Part shown: positions 1-6,783 of the stretch, piece after piece | How the letters are laid out: every line of letters starts with the position of its first letter | How positions within the stretch are numbered: the stretch's first letter is position 1 | DNA from: Thermoleophilia bacterium | GTDB taxonomy: Bacteria; Actinomycetota; Thermoleophilia; Miltoncostaeales; Miltoncostaeaceae | Assembly (NCBI GenBank): GCA_029861485.1 | Contig: JAOTZF010000099.1 | Span: forward strand, 1 to 6,852 | Length of the DNA stretch: 6,852 bases | Direction: 5' to 3' | The notes under the pieces: model-generated | Told to the model about the DNA's origin: nothing | Seen by the model: the letters and a program-made list of their open reading frames with translations, nothing else | Databases searched by the model: none | Program-made: the position numbers and the translations under genes

Positions 1-2
1 AG

Positions 3-1139
3 GCCTTCGACACCACGGTGCTGGTGCAACCGGTCGAGACCGAGGCGGTCAGGGCGGGTCTGGCCGGCGACGTGTTCGTCGGAGGCAGTCGTAACTACCT
101 CGGTCAGGACACCCTCACCTTGGCTGCGCCGGTGCGGATCCCAGACGTGCAGTGGATCGCCGTCGCCGAGGTGACGACCGACGAGGCCTACGAACCGTTG
201 ACCGACTACTTCTGGCGCGTCCTGATCCTGGCCGTGATCCTGATACCGCTGGTCGCCATTGTCGGAGTGCTGGTCGCACGCCGACTGCTTCGGCCGATCG
301 GGCGCGTAATCGGTGCCACGCGCCGGGTGGGTGAGGGCGACCTCGATATCGAGCTGCCGGCGCAGGGCAATGACGAGTTCGATGAGCTCGGGCGTCGCTT
401 CAACGAGATGGTCGGCGAGCTTCGCGCCCAGTCGGTGGAGCTCGCGCGGGCCGACGAGGACACGACCGAGCTGCTGTCCGCGGCCCTTCCTCGGCGGCTG
501 GTGGAACGAGTGAAGCACGGCGATCGCGAGGTCGTCGAGGCGGCGCGCAACGCGACCATCATCGCGATCTCGATCCGGGGACTTAGCGATGAGCCGTTGA
601 CCGAGCTCGAGACCCTTCGCGATCTCGGCGTCGACCTCGCTGCGCGACTTGACGCGTTGGCCGAGGAGCATGGCGTCGAGCCGGTTCACTCGGCTTCATC
701 GCAGTTGATCTATGCGGCCGGCCTGGACACGCGAGAGCTCGAGGTGGATCGCGCAGCGGCCTTCGTGAACGCCGTCCGAGCGGAGGCGCGGGCCTTCGCG
801 TCGACCCACCTGGTGCCACTGGAGTTCAGCGCCGGCCTCGCGGCCGGTGGGGTCATGGCTGGCGTCGTGGGTACGGAGCGGCTTGGGTTCGGCGTCTGGG
901 GCGACCCGCCCCGGCGTGCGGTCACCCGCGAGGCTGTCGCGCAACCGGATCAGATCTTGGTGGATGACGTGGTGGCGGACGCGATCGGCGATGACTGGCC
1001 GATGGAGCGGATCGCCGGACTGATGAGCCTCACAGGAGAACCGCTCGCCTGCTGGGCGCTGGGCGAGCCGGCGCCTGAGGCTGTCGACGGCGACGATGTC
1101 AAGGTGCGCGCCTCCGACGAGACCGACGGGACACAGTGA
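3..1139 (+). CDS. Cache-HAMP receptor with degenerate class III cyclase domain (5' truncated)
   Basis: The frame is open to the window edge, so the N-terminus and most of the sensor domain are missing; the GTG at 18 is only an internal codon. Numbering residues from that GTG, 27-62 resemble the membrane-proximal end of a Cache domain (YLGQ, AAPV, WIAVAEV). Residues 67-87 form one hydrophobic membrane helix, and 88-136 are a typical HAMP (RRLLRPIGRV, GEGDLD, DEFDELGRRFNEM). Residues 151-320 follow the class III adenylate/guanylate cyclase fold: LPRRLVERVKHG matches the family's linker helix, and AGVVGTERLGFGVWGD matches its late conserved block. The catalytic positions are changed: both metal-binding Asp are Ser (about 185 and 227), and the Asn and Arg after WGD are Arg 299 and Thr 303. 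The architecture suggests an extracytoplasmic ligand sensor signalling inward; loss of catalysis is inferred from a by-eye alignment. The acidic tail after 350 looks disordered. Confidence 0.88.
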   Translation, partial: AFDTTVLVQPVETEAVRAGLAGDVFVGGSRNYLGQDTLTLAAPVRIPDVQWIAVAEVTTDEAYEPLTDYFWRVLILAVILIPLVAIVGVLVARRLLRPIGRVIGATRRVGEGDLDIELPAQGNDEFDELGRRFNEMVGELRAQSVELARADEDTTELLSAALPRRLVERVKHGDREVVEAARNATIIAISIRGLSDEPLTELETLRDLGVDLAARLDALAEEHGVEPVHSASSQLIYAAGLDTRELEVDRAAAFVNAVRAEARAFASTHLVPLEFSAGLAAGGVMAGVVGTERLGFGVWGDPPRRAVTREAVAQPDQILVDDVVADAIGDDWPMERIAGLMSLTGEPLACWALGEPAPEAVDGDDVKVRASDETDGTQ

Positions 1140-1395
1140 AGTGGATTGCTCTCGCGCGACGGCGCTGCTGCAGGGCGCAGACGGCCCACCGACATCGCCG
1201 ACCAGACGGAGGAATGGTTGGGGGACCGCCGCGGCCAGGTGCTCAGCTGGCTCCGCGCGGCGCGGCGTGCCGAGGACGGCCAACCGCGCTCGCAGCGGGA
1301 CCGGCGGCGATACCGGACCGTAACAAACCGGGCCATTCCATCTGTCCTACCGAATGGAAGCCAACCGGCGTACCGGAAACTCGAAAGGGAGAACC
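1140..1395 (+). other. Spacer between receptor and yidB; possible small ORF, otherwise unassigned
   Basis: This 256-base stretch has no recognisable gene. Directly after the receptor's TGA the same frame stays open across the whole spacer and beyond. Its translation is Arg-rich but partly protein-like (TDIADQTEEWLG, GQVLSWLRAARRAEDG), with mostly G/C third positions. The only starts near its beginning are weak (TTG at 1146, no convincing ribosome site), and the frame runs out of phase into yidB, so I do not call it a gene. A different frame has a GTG at 1136 overlapping the receptor stop by four bases, but its product looks non-biological. A short inverted repeat, CCATTC/GAATGG at 1333-1338 and 1352-1357, lies upstream of yidB. 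I see no convincing promoter or terminator. Confidence 0.4.
1386..1391 (+). promoter_or_regulatory. Ribosome binding site of the YidB-family gene
   Basis: AGGGAG within AAAGGGAG lies four bases before the ATG at 1396. It decides the start: the in-frame ATG at 1354 would add 14 residues absent from the family, and it has no comparable site. Confidence 0.75.
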
Positions 1396-1794
1396 ATGGG
1401 TCTACTCGACAAGGCGTTCGACATGATTCCGAGCAATCAGCGGGCGAAGCTGCTGAGAGCGGGAATGGGAATGCTCGGCAGCTCCGGCGGCGCGGCCGGC
1501 CTTTCCGGCCTGCTCGGCAAGTTCACCGACGCCGGCATGCAGGACAAGGTCGACTCTTGGCAAGGCAGCGGCGAGAACCAGCCGCTCTCCGCAGATGAGG
1601 TGAAGCAGGCCATTCCTCAGGACGAGCTGGAGCAGATCGCCGACGAGGCGGGTATCTCGGTCGACGAGGCCGCCGAGGGTCTCGCGCACGACCTGCCGGA
1701 AGCGGTCGACGAGATGACCCCCGACGGCCAGGTGCCGGAGGGCGACGACCTCATGGACAAGCTCGGCGGCATCATGGGCAAGCTGGGCGGGTAG
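1396..1794 (+). CDS. YidB/DUF937 family protein
   Basis: A 132-residue soluble protein of the YidB (DUF937) family, whose molecular role is not established. It opens with MGLLDKAFDM, like family members that start MGLF/MGLL. It carries the family signature near 36-72: GLSGLLGKF, then a Gly-Met turn, DSWQGSGENQPLSADEV and a following helix. The second half (76-113) has the expected helical pattern, QIADEAGISVDEAAEGLAHDLPEAVD, then a TPDGQVP turn that corresponds to SPQGEV in E. coli YidB. Length is close to the usual 130-150. The Gly-rich segment at 28-40 and the tail DKLGGIMGKLGG are flexible. No signal peptide or membrane helix is evident, so it is probably cytoplasmic. It is 256 bases downstream of the receptor on the same strand and convergent with the ATPase gene. 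The family call is firm; any link to the receptor is speculative. Confidence 0.9.
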   Translation: MGLLDKAFDMIPSNQRAKLLRAGMGMLGSSGGAAGLSGLLGKFTDAGMQDKVDSWQGSGENQPLSADEVKQAIPQDELEQIADEAGISVDEAAEGLAHDLPEAVDEMTPDGQVPEGDDLMDKLGGIMGKLGG

Positions 1795-1805
1795 CAGCCG
1801 GGCTC

Positions 1806-1837
1806 AGCCTCGCCGCGGAGCGCCGCGAGGCTCGTTT
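1806..1837. terminator. Hairpin between convergent genes, likely terminator
   Basis: AGCCTCGC (1806-1813) pairs perfectly with GCGAGGCT (1825-1832). After a C-C mismatch the stem continues with GCG/CGC around a GAG loop. It starts 12 bases after the yidB stop, and a short run CGTTT follows on the + strand, ending at the stop codon of the minus-strand ATPase gene. The stem is strong but the T-run is poor. It could end yidB transcription and perhaps serve the opposite strand as well. Confidence 0.55.
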
Positions 1838-3297
1838 CAGCGCCGACGCGCCCAATCTGCCGGCACGTCGGCGCCGCCCTCCCTCGTATAGCGACGCCCC
1901 GTCGCGAACCTGATCGGGTCGGGCGCGATCTTTCCGACCGCGAGCCCTTCGCCGAGCCGAAATCCGGTGGCCTGCTCGATGAGCGCAGGCGGAGCAAATG
2001 AGAACGTGCGCTTCAGGTGCTCGATGTCGGTGGTGGAGTTCATCCGCATCAGCAGCAGGTTGTCGCACTGCGAGAGCACGTTCTCGTGGATCTTCTCGGG
2101 ACGCTGGCTCGCGAGGATCAGGTAGAGGCCGTACTTGCGCCCCTCGCCCGCAATCCGGATGGCGTGCTCGGTGGCAAGCTCCTGATTGGCGTCCATCGGG
2201 ACCTGGGGGCAGATGTTGTGGGCCTCGTCGATCACCAGCAGCAATGGTTGGCGAGCGGCGCGCTGGGCCCAGAAGTGTCCCAGCGCCGCCGCCGAGGCGA
2301 TGGCGCGCTCGCGATCGGACGGCAGGCTGCCAAGGTCGAAGACCAGCGCACGCCAGTCGTCGGGCAACGTCTCCCGGATCGAGGGCGTGTCCCCGCGGGC
2401 CCAGATGGAGAGTCCGGCAATACCGAGATTGGCGATCCGCATGCCCAGTCGGCGCTCGTCCTCGGCAAAGGACTGCCGTAGGCGCTCGATCAAGGCATCG
2501 ATCGTGTAGTCCTCGCCGGGAATATCCTCGACGGTCCGAATGAAGGCGTTGAACTCCTCGGGATCGGCGATCGGATCGACGCCGAGCACCGTCGCCTGCT
2601 GGGCCGGCGTGAGCCGCCCGAACCGCGCTCGCAACGCGCTGGGCGCATCGGGACCGCCGTAGACCTTGATCTGGGACGCCACGCGCATGTACCGGTCAGC
2701 GAGCTCCTCATACTCCGCCGGATCCAGTCCGGTTTCCTCCCGCTCGCGCAAGGCTCCGACGTTCACGTAATCCGAGTTGGGATCGAACACCGCGATGCGG
2801 ATATCGGTCTCCAGCAGAAGCTGCTCCAGGATGCGGCCCAAGGTGTAGGTCTTGCCCGATCCCGACTGGCCGCACAGGAACGTGTGGCGCCCAAAGCCCG
2901 ACGCCGAGAGCGCCGCCGGAACACCGTCGATGGTGCTGAGCTCCCCGAGGTGAATGCCGGACGCATCCTGCGTCCAGCTCCCAAGATGGGCCGACACCAC
3001 CTGCGGATCTGCCTCGACCACGGATGCCGCTGCGAACACGTCCGCGCTGGTTGCGCGTCCCGGGCCGTCGCCGTCCAACCGGCTGAGGAGCACACCTCGC
3101 CCTCGGATCTCCCGTGACATCGGCTCCGATGCGGACACGCCAACACCGCGCACGATGTCGACGTCGAGCAGCTGGCCCAGATAGCTGCGGCCGTCTCGGG
3201 TGTCGAGCTGAACGTAGCTCCCGATCGGGAGCGCCTCGTCCAGTGGCGCCTCGAGCGTGAAGCGCCGGCCGTCGATCGAGTAACCGTTGGTGGTCAT
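1837..3297 (-). CDS. HerA-like (DUF87) DNA-translocase-type ATPase
   Basis: A 486-residue ATPase of the HerA/FtsK superfamily. Residues 1-75 form a small beta-rich N-terminal domain (SYVQLDTRDGRSYLGQLLDV), as expected for the HAS-barrel of HerA proteins. The Walker A motif is GQSGSGKT at 143-150. FDPNSDYV at 171-178 matches the family's DPxxDY segment. A mostly helical insertion occupies about 180-310. Walker B is LLVIDEAH at 353-360, followed by EGRKYGLYLILASQRP at 385-400, which holds the conserved Gln-Arg sensor segment. HerA proteins form hexameric rings that pump DNA and often work with the nuclease NurA; no nuclease gene is next to this one. Anti-phage systems also use HerA-like motors, but no effector is visible nearby. 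The ATG at 3297 has a good ribosome site. The gene follows dipZ on the same strand after 83 bases and converges with yidB. The family is certain; the biological role is open. Confidence 0.92.
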   Translation of the reverse strand: MTTNGYSIDGRRFTLEAPLDEALPIGSYVQLDTRDGRSYLGQLLDVDIVRGVGVSASEPMSREIRGRGVLLSRLDGDGPGRATSADVFAAASVVEADPQVVSAHLGSWTQDASGIHLGELSTIDGVPAALSASGFGRHTFLCGQSGSGKTYTLGRILEQLLLETDIRIAVFDPNSDYVNVGALREREETGLDPAEYEELADRYMRVASQIKVYGGPDAPSALRARFGRLTPAQQATVLGVDPIADPEEFNAFIRTVEDIPGEDYTIDALIERLRQSFAEDERRLGMRIANLGIAGLSIWARGDTPSIRETLPDDWRALVFDLGSLPSDRERAIASAAALGHFWAQRAARQPLLLVIDEAHNICPQVPMDANQELATEHAIRIAGEGRKYGLYLILASQRPEKIHENVLSQCDNLLLMRMNSTTDIEHLKRTFSFAPPALIEQATGFRLGEGLAVGKIAPDPIRFATGRRYTREGGADVPADWARRR

Positions 3298-3302
3298 GGT
3301 GG

Positions 3303-3307
3303 CTCCA
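3303..3307 (-). promoter_or_regulatory. Ribosome binding site of the HerA-like gene
   Basis: On the minus strand TGGAG lies five bases before the ATG (TGGAGCCACCATG). It supports the start at 3297. Confidence 0.7.
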
Positions 3308-3380
3308 GGGCGGTTCGCCGAGAGCTTACGGCGTCGGCGCGCGATGCCCCACCCGGTCGACCCTCAACGAGCCGTGCCAC

Positions 3381-5141
3381 TCAGCCGAACGTGAAGGCGA
3401 ACGCCCGCACGCCCGCCGGCAGGGCGACCTCGAGGCGGTGCCGCTCGCGCCGGCCGGGAATCCTGGCCAGCGAGTAGAGCCTGCTGGCGTCGACGGTGAC
3501 CTCGCCATTCACGACATCATCGCCGCGGAGCCGTCCGCCCACCGGATCGCCGTCTATGCGCACTGCGACCTGCTGGGGCCCGGAGGTGCTCTCCATCACC
3601 AGGAAGAGGTCATTCGCGAGGAAGTTGAGGTGGATCGTCGCGCCGCCTGGCCCGGCCGCGACGTGCTCGGCCGCGACAACGGCTTCGCCGCGATAGGCCA
3701 ACTCGTCCTCCCGTAGCCCGAATGGCGCCGCGTACAGCGAGACCCGATCGCGCGCGATCGGCGTGGGGCTCGCGAAGCGCGCGATGCGCTCATAGCCCAG
3801 GTAGGTCTCGGGAGTCTGACCGGTGCCGTGACCGACCTGGGGTCGTCCAGTGGGGATCCCGGAGCTGGCGGTTTCTGCCTCTTCGTCGACTCCCAGCAGC
3901 CTGCGGATGAGGGTTTCCGTTTCCTCATATGCCCCCTCGCCAACGTGCAGGTCGCGTACGTCGCCGTTCGTGTCGATGAGGTACTTCGCCGGCCAGAACT
4001 GGTTGCGGTACGCGCGCCAGGTCGCAAACTCCGGATCGAGCGCCACGGGCCAGGTGACCTCGAGATCGTCGATGGCCTCCTCGACGTTGCCCGGCTCGGC
4101 CTCGAAGGCGAACTCCGGCGTGTGTACGCCCACGATCACCAGGCCGTCGTCGCGGTACTCGCGGTCCCAGGCCCGGAGGTGCGGCAGCGTGCGCACGCAG
4201 TTGATGCAGCTGTAGGTCCAGAAGTCGACGAGCACCACCTTGCCGCGCAGCTCGGCGAGCTGGAGAGGCTCGCTATTGAACCAGGCGGATATGCCGCGGA
4301 GCTCCGGCGCCGGGCCCGCGTTCGGCAGACCGAGGTCGTCCCCGGCAGCAGCCTCGGTGCCACGGGCCGCTTCGGTCAGCGGCGCCGGCCCGGTCGGCAG
4401 GTCCTGCAACTCGGCCAGGCGGTCGCGAGCGGTATCACTGCGCTCCAGCGCCTGGATGGACGCCTCGTATCCCGGCACGTCTTCGAGCGCCGAAGCGGTG
4501 AGGCGAGTGTCCAGACCGGCGAGGATCAGGACCGCGGCGATCACCATCAGCGCCCCCATCGCACGACGAACCGGGCCGGCGCTCAACGAGAGCCGATCGA
4601 CCAGAGCCCGCCCGCCGTAGGCGATCAGCACCAGCGGGATCGCCGCACCGAGGGCGTAGAAGAACAGAACGAGCGCCACCTCGACCCCCGCGCCGAGCGC
4701 GGAGATCGTCGCGGTGATGCCGGCCAGGATCGGTCCGGCGCACGGTGTCCAGGCAAGACCGAGCGCACCGCCCAGCAGCACGCCGCCACCAAGGCCGTCC
4801 CCACCCTTCGGCAGGCGGTCGGCCACGCCCGAGACCGGGTTGAGAGCGGTGCTCATTCGCCGGTCGAGCATCGGCACCAGCAAGACCAGACCGAAGATCA
4901 GCAGGCCGCCGATCGCGATGTTCCGCAGAGCGTCGGGGCCCAACCCGATACCGCGCAGTGCGGTGCTCAGGCCCAATGTGAAGACGGTGAAGGAGATCAC
5001 CAGCCCGAGGCCGATGCCGATCGGACGGCGTGGGCCGCCGGTTGACGCCCCGGCGATGACCACGGGCAGCGCGGGCAATACGCACGGGGCGAGAGCCGTC
5101 GCAATCCCGGCGATGAACGCGATGAAGACCAGGACGAGCAT
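3381..5141 (-). CDS. dipZ: DipZ: CcdA-type membrane reductant transporter fused to TlpA-like thioredoxin and CBM-like domain
   Basis: A 586-residue three-part protein. Residues 1-212 are a CcdA/DsbD-beta membrane domain of about six helices, with the redox cysteines in APCVLP (Cys20) and WTPCAGP (Cys134). A polar, Ala/Glu-rich linker spans about 213-280. Residues 281-418 are an extracytoplasmic TlpA-like thioredoxin domain with FWTYSCINC (Cys312, Cys315) and the cis-Pro loop FWPAKYLID. Residues 440-586 form a beta-rich module matching the carbohydrate-binding-like domain of mycobacterial DipZ (EDELAYRGEAVVAAEHVAAG, then LNF and FLVM strands). These four are the protein's only cysteines. By family knowledge, electrons from cytoplasmic thioredoxin cross the membrane through the CcdA part and reduce the thioredoxin domain, which acts on exported thiols, perhaps in cytochrome c maturation. 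The ATG at 5141 is the first start in frame; its ribosome site (GGCGGA) is weak. It probably heads a transcript that includes the HerA-like gene. Confidence 0.93.
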   Translation of the reverse strand: MLVLVFIAFIAGIATALAPCVLPALPVVIAGASTGGPRRPIGIGLGLVISFTVFTLGLSTALRGIGLGPDALRNIAIGGLLIFGLVLLVPMLDRRMSTALNPVSGVADRLPKGGDGLGGGVLLGGALGLAWTPCAGPILAGITATISALGAGVEVALVLFFYALGAAIPLVLIAYGGRALVDRLSLSAGPVRRAMGALMVIAAVLILAGLDTRLTASALEDVPGYEASIQALERSDTARDRLAELQDLPTGPAPLTEAARGTEAAAGDDLGLPNAGPAPELRGISAWFNSEPLQLAELRGKVVLVDFWTYSCINCVRTLPHLRAWDREYRDDGLVIVGVHTPEFAFEAEPGNVEEAIDDLEVTWPVALDPEFATWRAYRNQFWPAKYLIDTNGDVRDLHVGEGAYEETETLIRRLLGVDEEAETASSGIPTGRPQVGHGTGQTPETYLGYERIARFASPTPIARDRVSLYAAPFGLREDELAYRGEAVVAAEHVAAGPGGATIHLNFLANDLFLVMESTSGPQQVAVRIDGDPVGGRLRGDDVVNGEVTVDASRLYSLARIPGRRERHRLEVALPAGVRAFAFTFG

Positions 5142-5712
5142 ATTCCGCCGGCAACGCTAGCTTCCGGAGCTTACGCGGCGCTTAATCCGCCCATCATCGA
5201 ACAGGCGACTCACGGCGTCGGCCACCCATCAAGAGTAGTGCCACCCCGCGTAGGGGCGAATGCTGCACCGGTCGAGTCATGGCCTGAACGGCTCTGCCAA
5301 GACCCGCTGCGACGGCTGGGCGCTGGCCAACCGCGCTCTTACGAAATGCATCATGCCGCGAATGGCCCTCCGCGCGCGATCCGCGCTGGGTAGGTACCCC
5401 TGCATCTTCACGCACCAGCGCGAGAGCTCACGGGGTACGGGAGCACCAGCGGTCGCGATTGCAGCGCGCGGCGCAACAGCCGAAAACAGACGCGAGATAG
5501 AGACGCATGGCCGGCCCTCCGGCCAGCCATAATCCCGTGCGTTCGCCCGCGAGATCTCGGCGGCATCGGGCGTAGCCGAACCGCGGAATGCGGGGGGCCG
5601 CGGTGGCCAACGAGGCTCGTCGTCCTCCGCTACACGCTCCCATGAGGCCGACGAACCGGACGAGCGGGAACGCAGCGGCGTCGCCCTCCCCCCTCGAGAC
5701 CAGCCAGGCGGG
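5142..5712. other. 571-base region without a recognisable gene
   Basis: This lies between the end of the beta-helix gene and the start of dipZ, both on the minus strand. Several frames are open for 70-145 codons, as expected at this GC content, but none gives a familiar protein, a consistent start with a ribosome site, or a membrane or signal pattern. Directly upstream of dipZ (about 5142-5260) is where its promoter should be, but I cannot point to convincing -35/-10 boxes. Besides the hairpin at 5508-5525 there is a short CCCC/GGGG dyad at 5244-5256. The minus-strand frame over about 5277-5540 reads slightly protein-like and could be decayed coding sequence, but I cannot support that. Confidence 0.5.
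5508..5525 (-). terminator. Perfect 7-bp hairpin, possible terminator of the beta-helix gene
   Basis: TGGCCGG (5508-5514) pairs with CCGGCCA (5519-5525) around a four-base loop, all G/C apart from the end pair. Read on the minus strand it lies about 190 bases after the beta-helix stop codon, and GTTTTC follows some 20 bases further on rather than directly. The hairpin is clear. Its role as a terminator is uncertain because the T-run is displaced. Confidence 0.3.
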
Positions 5713-6768
5713 TTAGTAGTGGAAGCCGAGATCGACGGTACCGGCATCGCCGACACTGTCGGTGCGGGTGGTCCGCGTATCGAGCCCGAGGGCGGCGGCG
5801 GCGGCGGAGCCGGCGTCGATCGCGGGACTGTCTGAGCCTTGGCCGGCGGCCACGTGGCTGAGGTGGAAGTCCGCACCCCCCGCGTTCACGAACAGCGGGT
5901 CCGAGGAGATGTTCCCAGCGCCCGGAAGCACCGCAGCGTCGTAGTCGTTGTAGCTGAAGGTGCCAAGCGCGGTGTTCTGGATCGTCGCCAACCAGAAGAT
6001 GTTGTTCTCGAAGACGTTGGTGGCGTCGCCGCTCTCCAGTCCGAACCCGCCGGCGTTGTAGATCGTGTTGTTGCGGAAGGTGTGGTTGCCGCCACCGGTG
6101 GGCGTCGAGCCGTCGTCGTCGATGTTGTAGATGAGGTTGTTCTCGATCAGCCCGTTGCTGCTCGTCCCCGAGAAATAGATCGCGTCGCGGCCCGTGTCGT
6201 GGATGACGCTGTTGCGGATGGTGATGTTGTCGGCGTTATCGATCGTGACCGCGGAGTCGGCGCCACCACAGTCCGGCTGGTTCGTGATCTCAAGGCCGTC
6301 CACCACGAGGTGGTTCGTGCCTGAGATAGCGAACGCATTGCAGCGAACGTTTCCGCCGTCCACGATCACGAGACCCTGGGCCTGGTAAGTGATCGGGTTC
6401 CCGGCGGCGCCGCCATTGAGCGGGCTCACGGTCTCGGCGTAGGTCCCCGCCTGAACCAACACCGTGTCGCCAGCGACCATCGTGTCGGCCGCCTTCTGGA
6501 TCGTGAGCCATGCCCCGCCCGGGGTGTTTGAGGTGCCCCCATTCGCGTCGCTGCCGTCGGTCCGCACGTAGTAGGTCTGTGGCGTGCCGAAGCTGGCGGC
6601 GGCGGCCAAGGCATTCCCAGAGTCTCCGCTGGACGAGCTGAAGGGAGCTCGCGTCGCGCCCGCGACGAGCGTGAAGAGCACTGCCACAACAAGAACAAGT
6701 AGGCCTGCGAGGACGAGCACAATCGGATAAGAGGGCAGTTGTCGACTTCGCGCAGACGATCGGGTCAC
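5713..6768 (-). CDS. Membrane-anchored right-handed parallel beta-helix protein (start uncertain)
   Basis: The first in-window start is GTG at 6768, giving 351 residues. Residues 15-37 are a hydrophobic segment after a basic N-terminus, so the protein is probably exported or anchored by an uncleaved helix. Residues 66-138 match the DUF1565/pectate-lyase-like entry region (YYVRTDGSDANGG, AWLTIQKAADTM, GDTVLVQAGTYAE). Residues 139-285 contain PbH1-type coils rich in Asn and Ile (DGLEIT, NITIRNSVIHDTG, GLIENNLIYNI, HTFRNNTIYNAGG). The end, SPAIDAGS to DLGFHY, resembles the choice-of-anchor-type tail common in such proteins. Cys143 and Cys167 could form a disulphide. Related proteins bind or cut polysaccharides, but no catalytic set is recognisable, so substrate and activity are unknown. 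No ribosome site precedes the GTG, and the frame is open upstream to 6852, so the true start may lie outside the window. The gene ends in TAA. Confidence 0.85.
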   Translation of the reverse strand: MTRSSARSRQLPSYPIVLVLAGLLVLVVAVLFTLVAGATRAPFSSSSGDSGNALAAAASFGTPQTYYVRTDGSDANGGTSNTPGGAWLTIQKAADTMVAGDTVLVQAGTYAETVSPLNGGAAGNPITYQAQGLVIVDGGNVRCNAFAISGTNHLVVDGLEITNQPDCGGADSAVTIDNADNITIRNSVIHDTGRDAIYFSGTSSNGLIENNLIYNIDDDGSTPTGGGNHTFRNNTIYNAGGFGLESGDATNVFENNIFWLATIQNTALGTFSYNDYDAAVLPGAGNISSDPLFVNAGGADFHLSHVAAGQGSDSPAIDAGSAAAAALGLDTRTTRTDSVGDAGTVDLGFHY

Positions 6769-6783
6769 CCATCGTCTGCGCGA
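6748..6783. repeat. 13-bp perfect inverted repeat around the beta-helix start codon
   Basis: The arm at 6748-6760 (TCGCGCAGACGAT) is the exact reverse complement of the arm at 6771-6783, with a 10-base spacer at 6761-6770. The GTG start candidate (6766-6768 on the minus strand) is inside the spacer. Neither side has a T-run, so it is not a standard terminator. It could be an operator for a dimeric regulator or an RNA hairpin that hides the start codon. If translation begins upstream, it is simply palindromic coding DNA. Confidence 0.8.

Noticed and set aside
1136..1426. GTG overlapping the receptor stop by four bases as the start of a coupled gene
   Set aside because: The overlap looks attractive, but the product is Arg/Pro/Cys-rich with no recognisable fold, and it runs out of frame into yidB.
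1998..2543. Open frames of up to 181 codons on the + strand opposite the HerA-like gene
   Set aside because: The translations are Arg/Ser/Pro-rich without domains, while the minus-strand frame has intact Walker motifs.
1837..3297. HerA-based anti-phage defence system
   Set aside because: No nuclease, SIR2 or other effector gene is adjacent on either side, and the flanking genes are housekeeping-like.
3828..5045. 405-codon open frame on the + strand opposite dipZ
   Set aside because: It is antisense to a clearly conserved protein. Its translation is rich in Arg, Gln, Asp and His with no domain, and such long shadow frames are expected opposite genes at this GC content.
5150..5240. Sigma-70-like promoter for dipZ on the minus strand
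   Set aside because: TTGATG and GATTAAG resemble promoter boxes but do not occur at a workable spacing, so I could not support a specific promoter.
5194..5415. Small minus-strand frame just upstream of dipZ
   Set aside because: It has no ribosome site, an Arg/Gly-rich non-specific translation and no family resemblance.
5839..6324. 161-codon + strand frame rich in Val, opposite the beta-helix gene
   Set aside because: It mirrors the Asn/Asp/Thr-rich repeats of the real gene on the other strand; the apparent Val/Asp repeats are an antisense effect.
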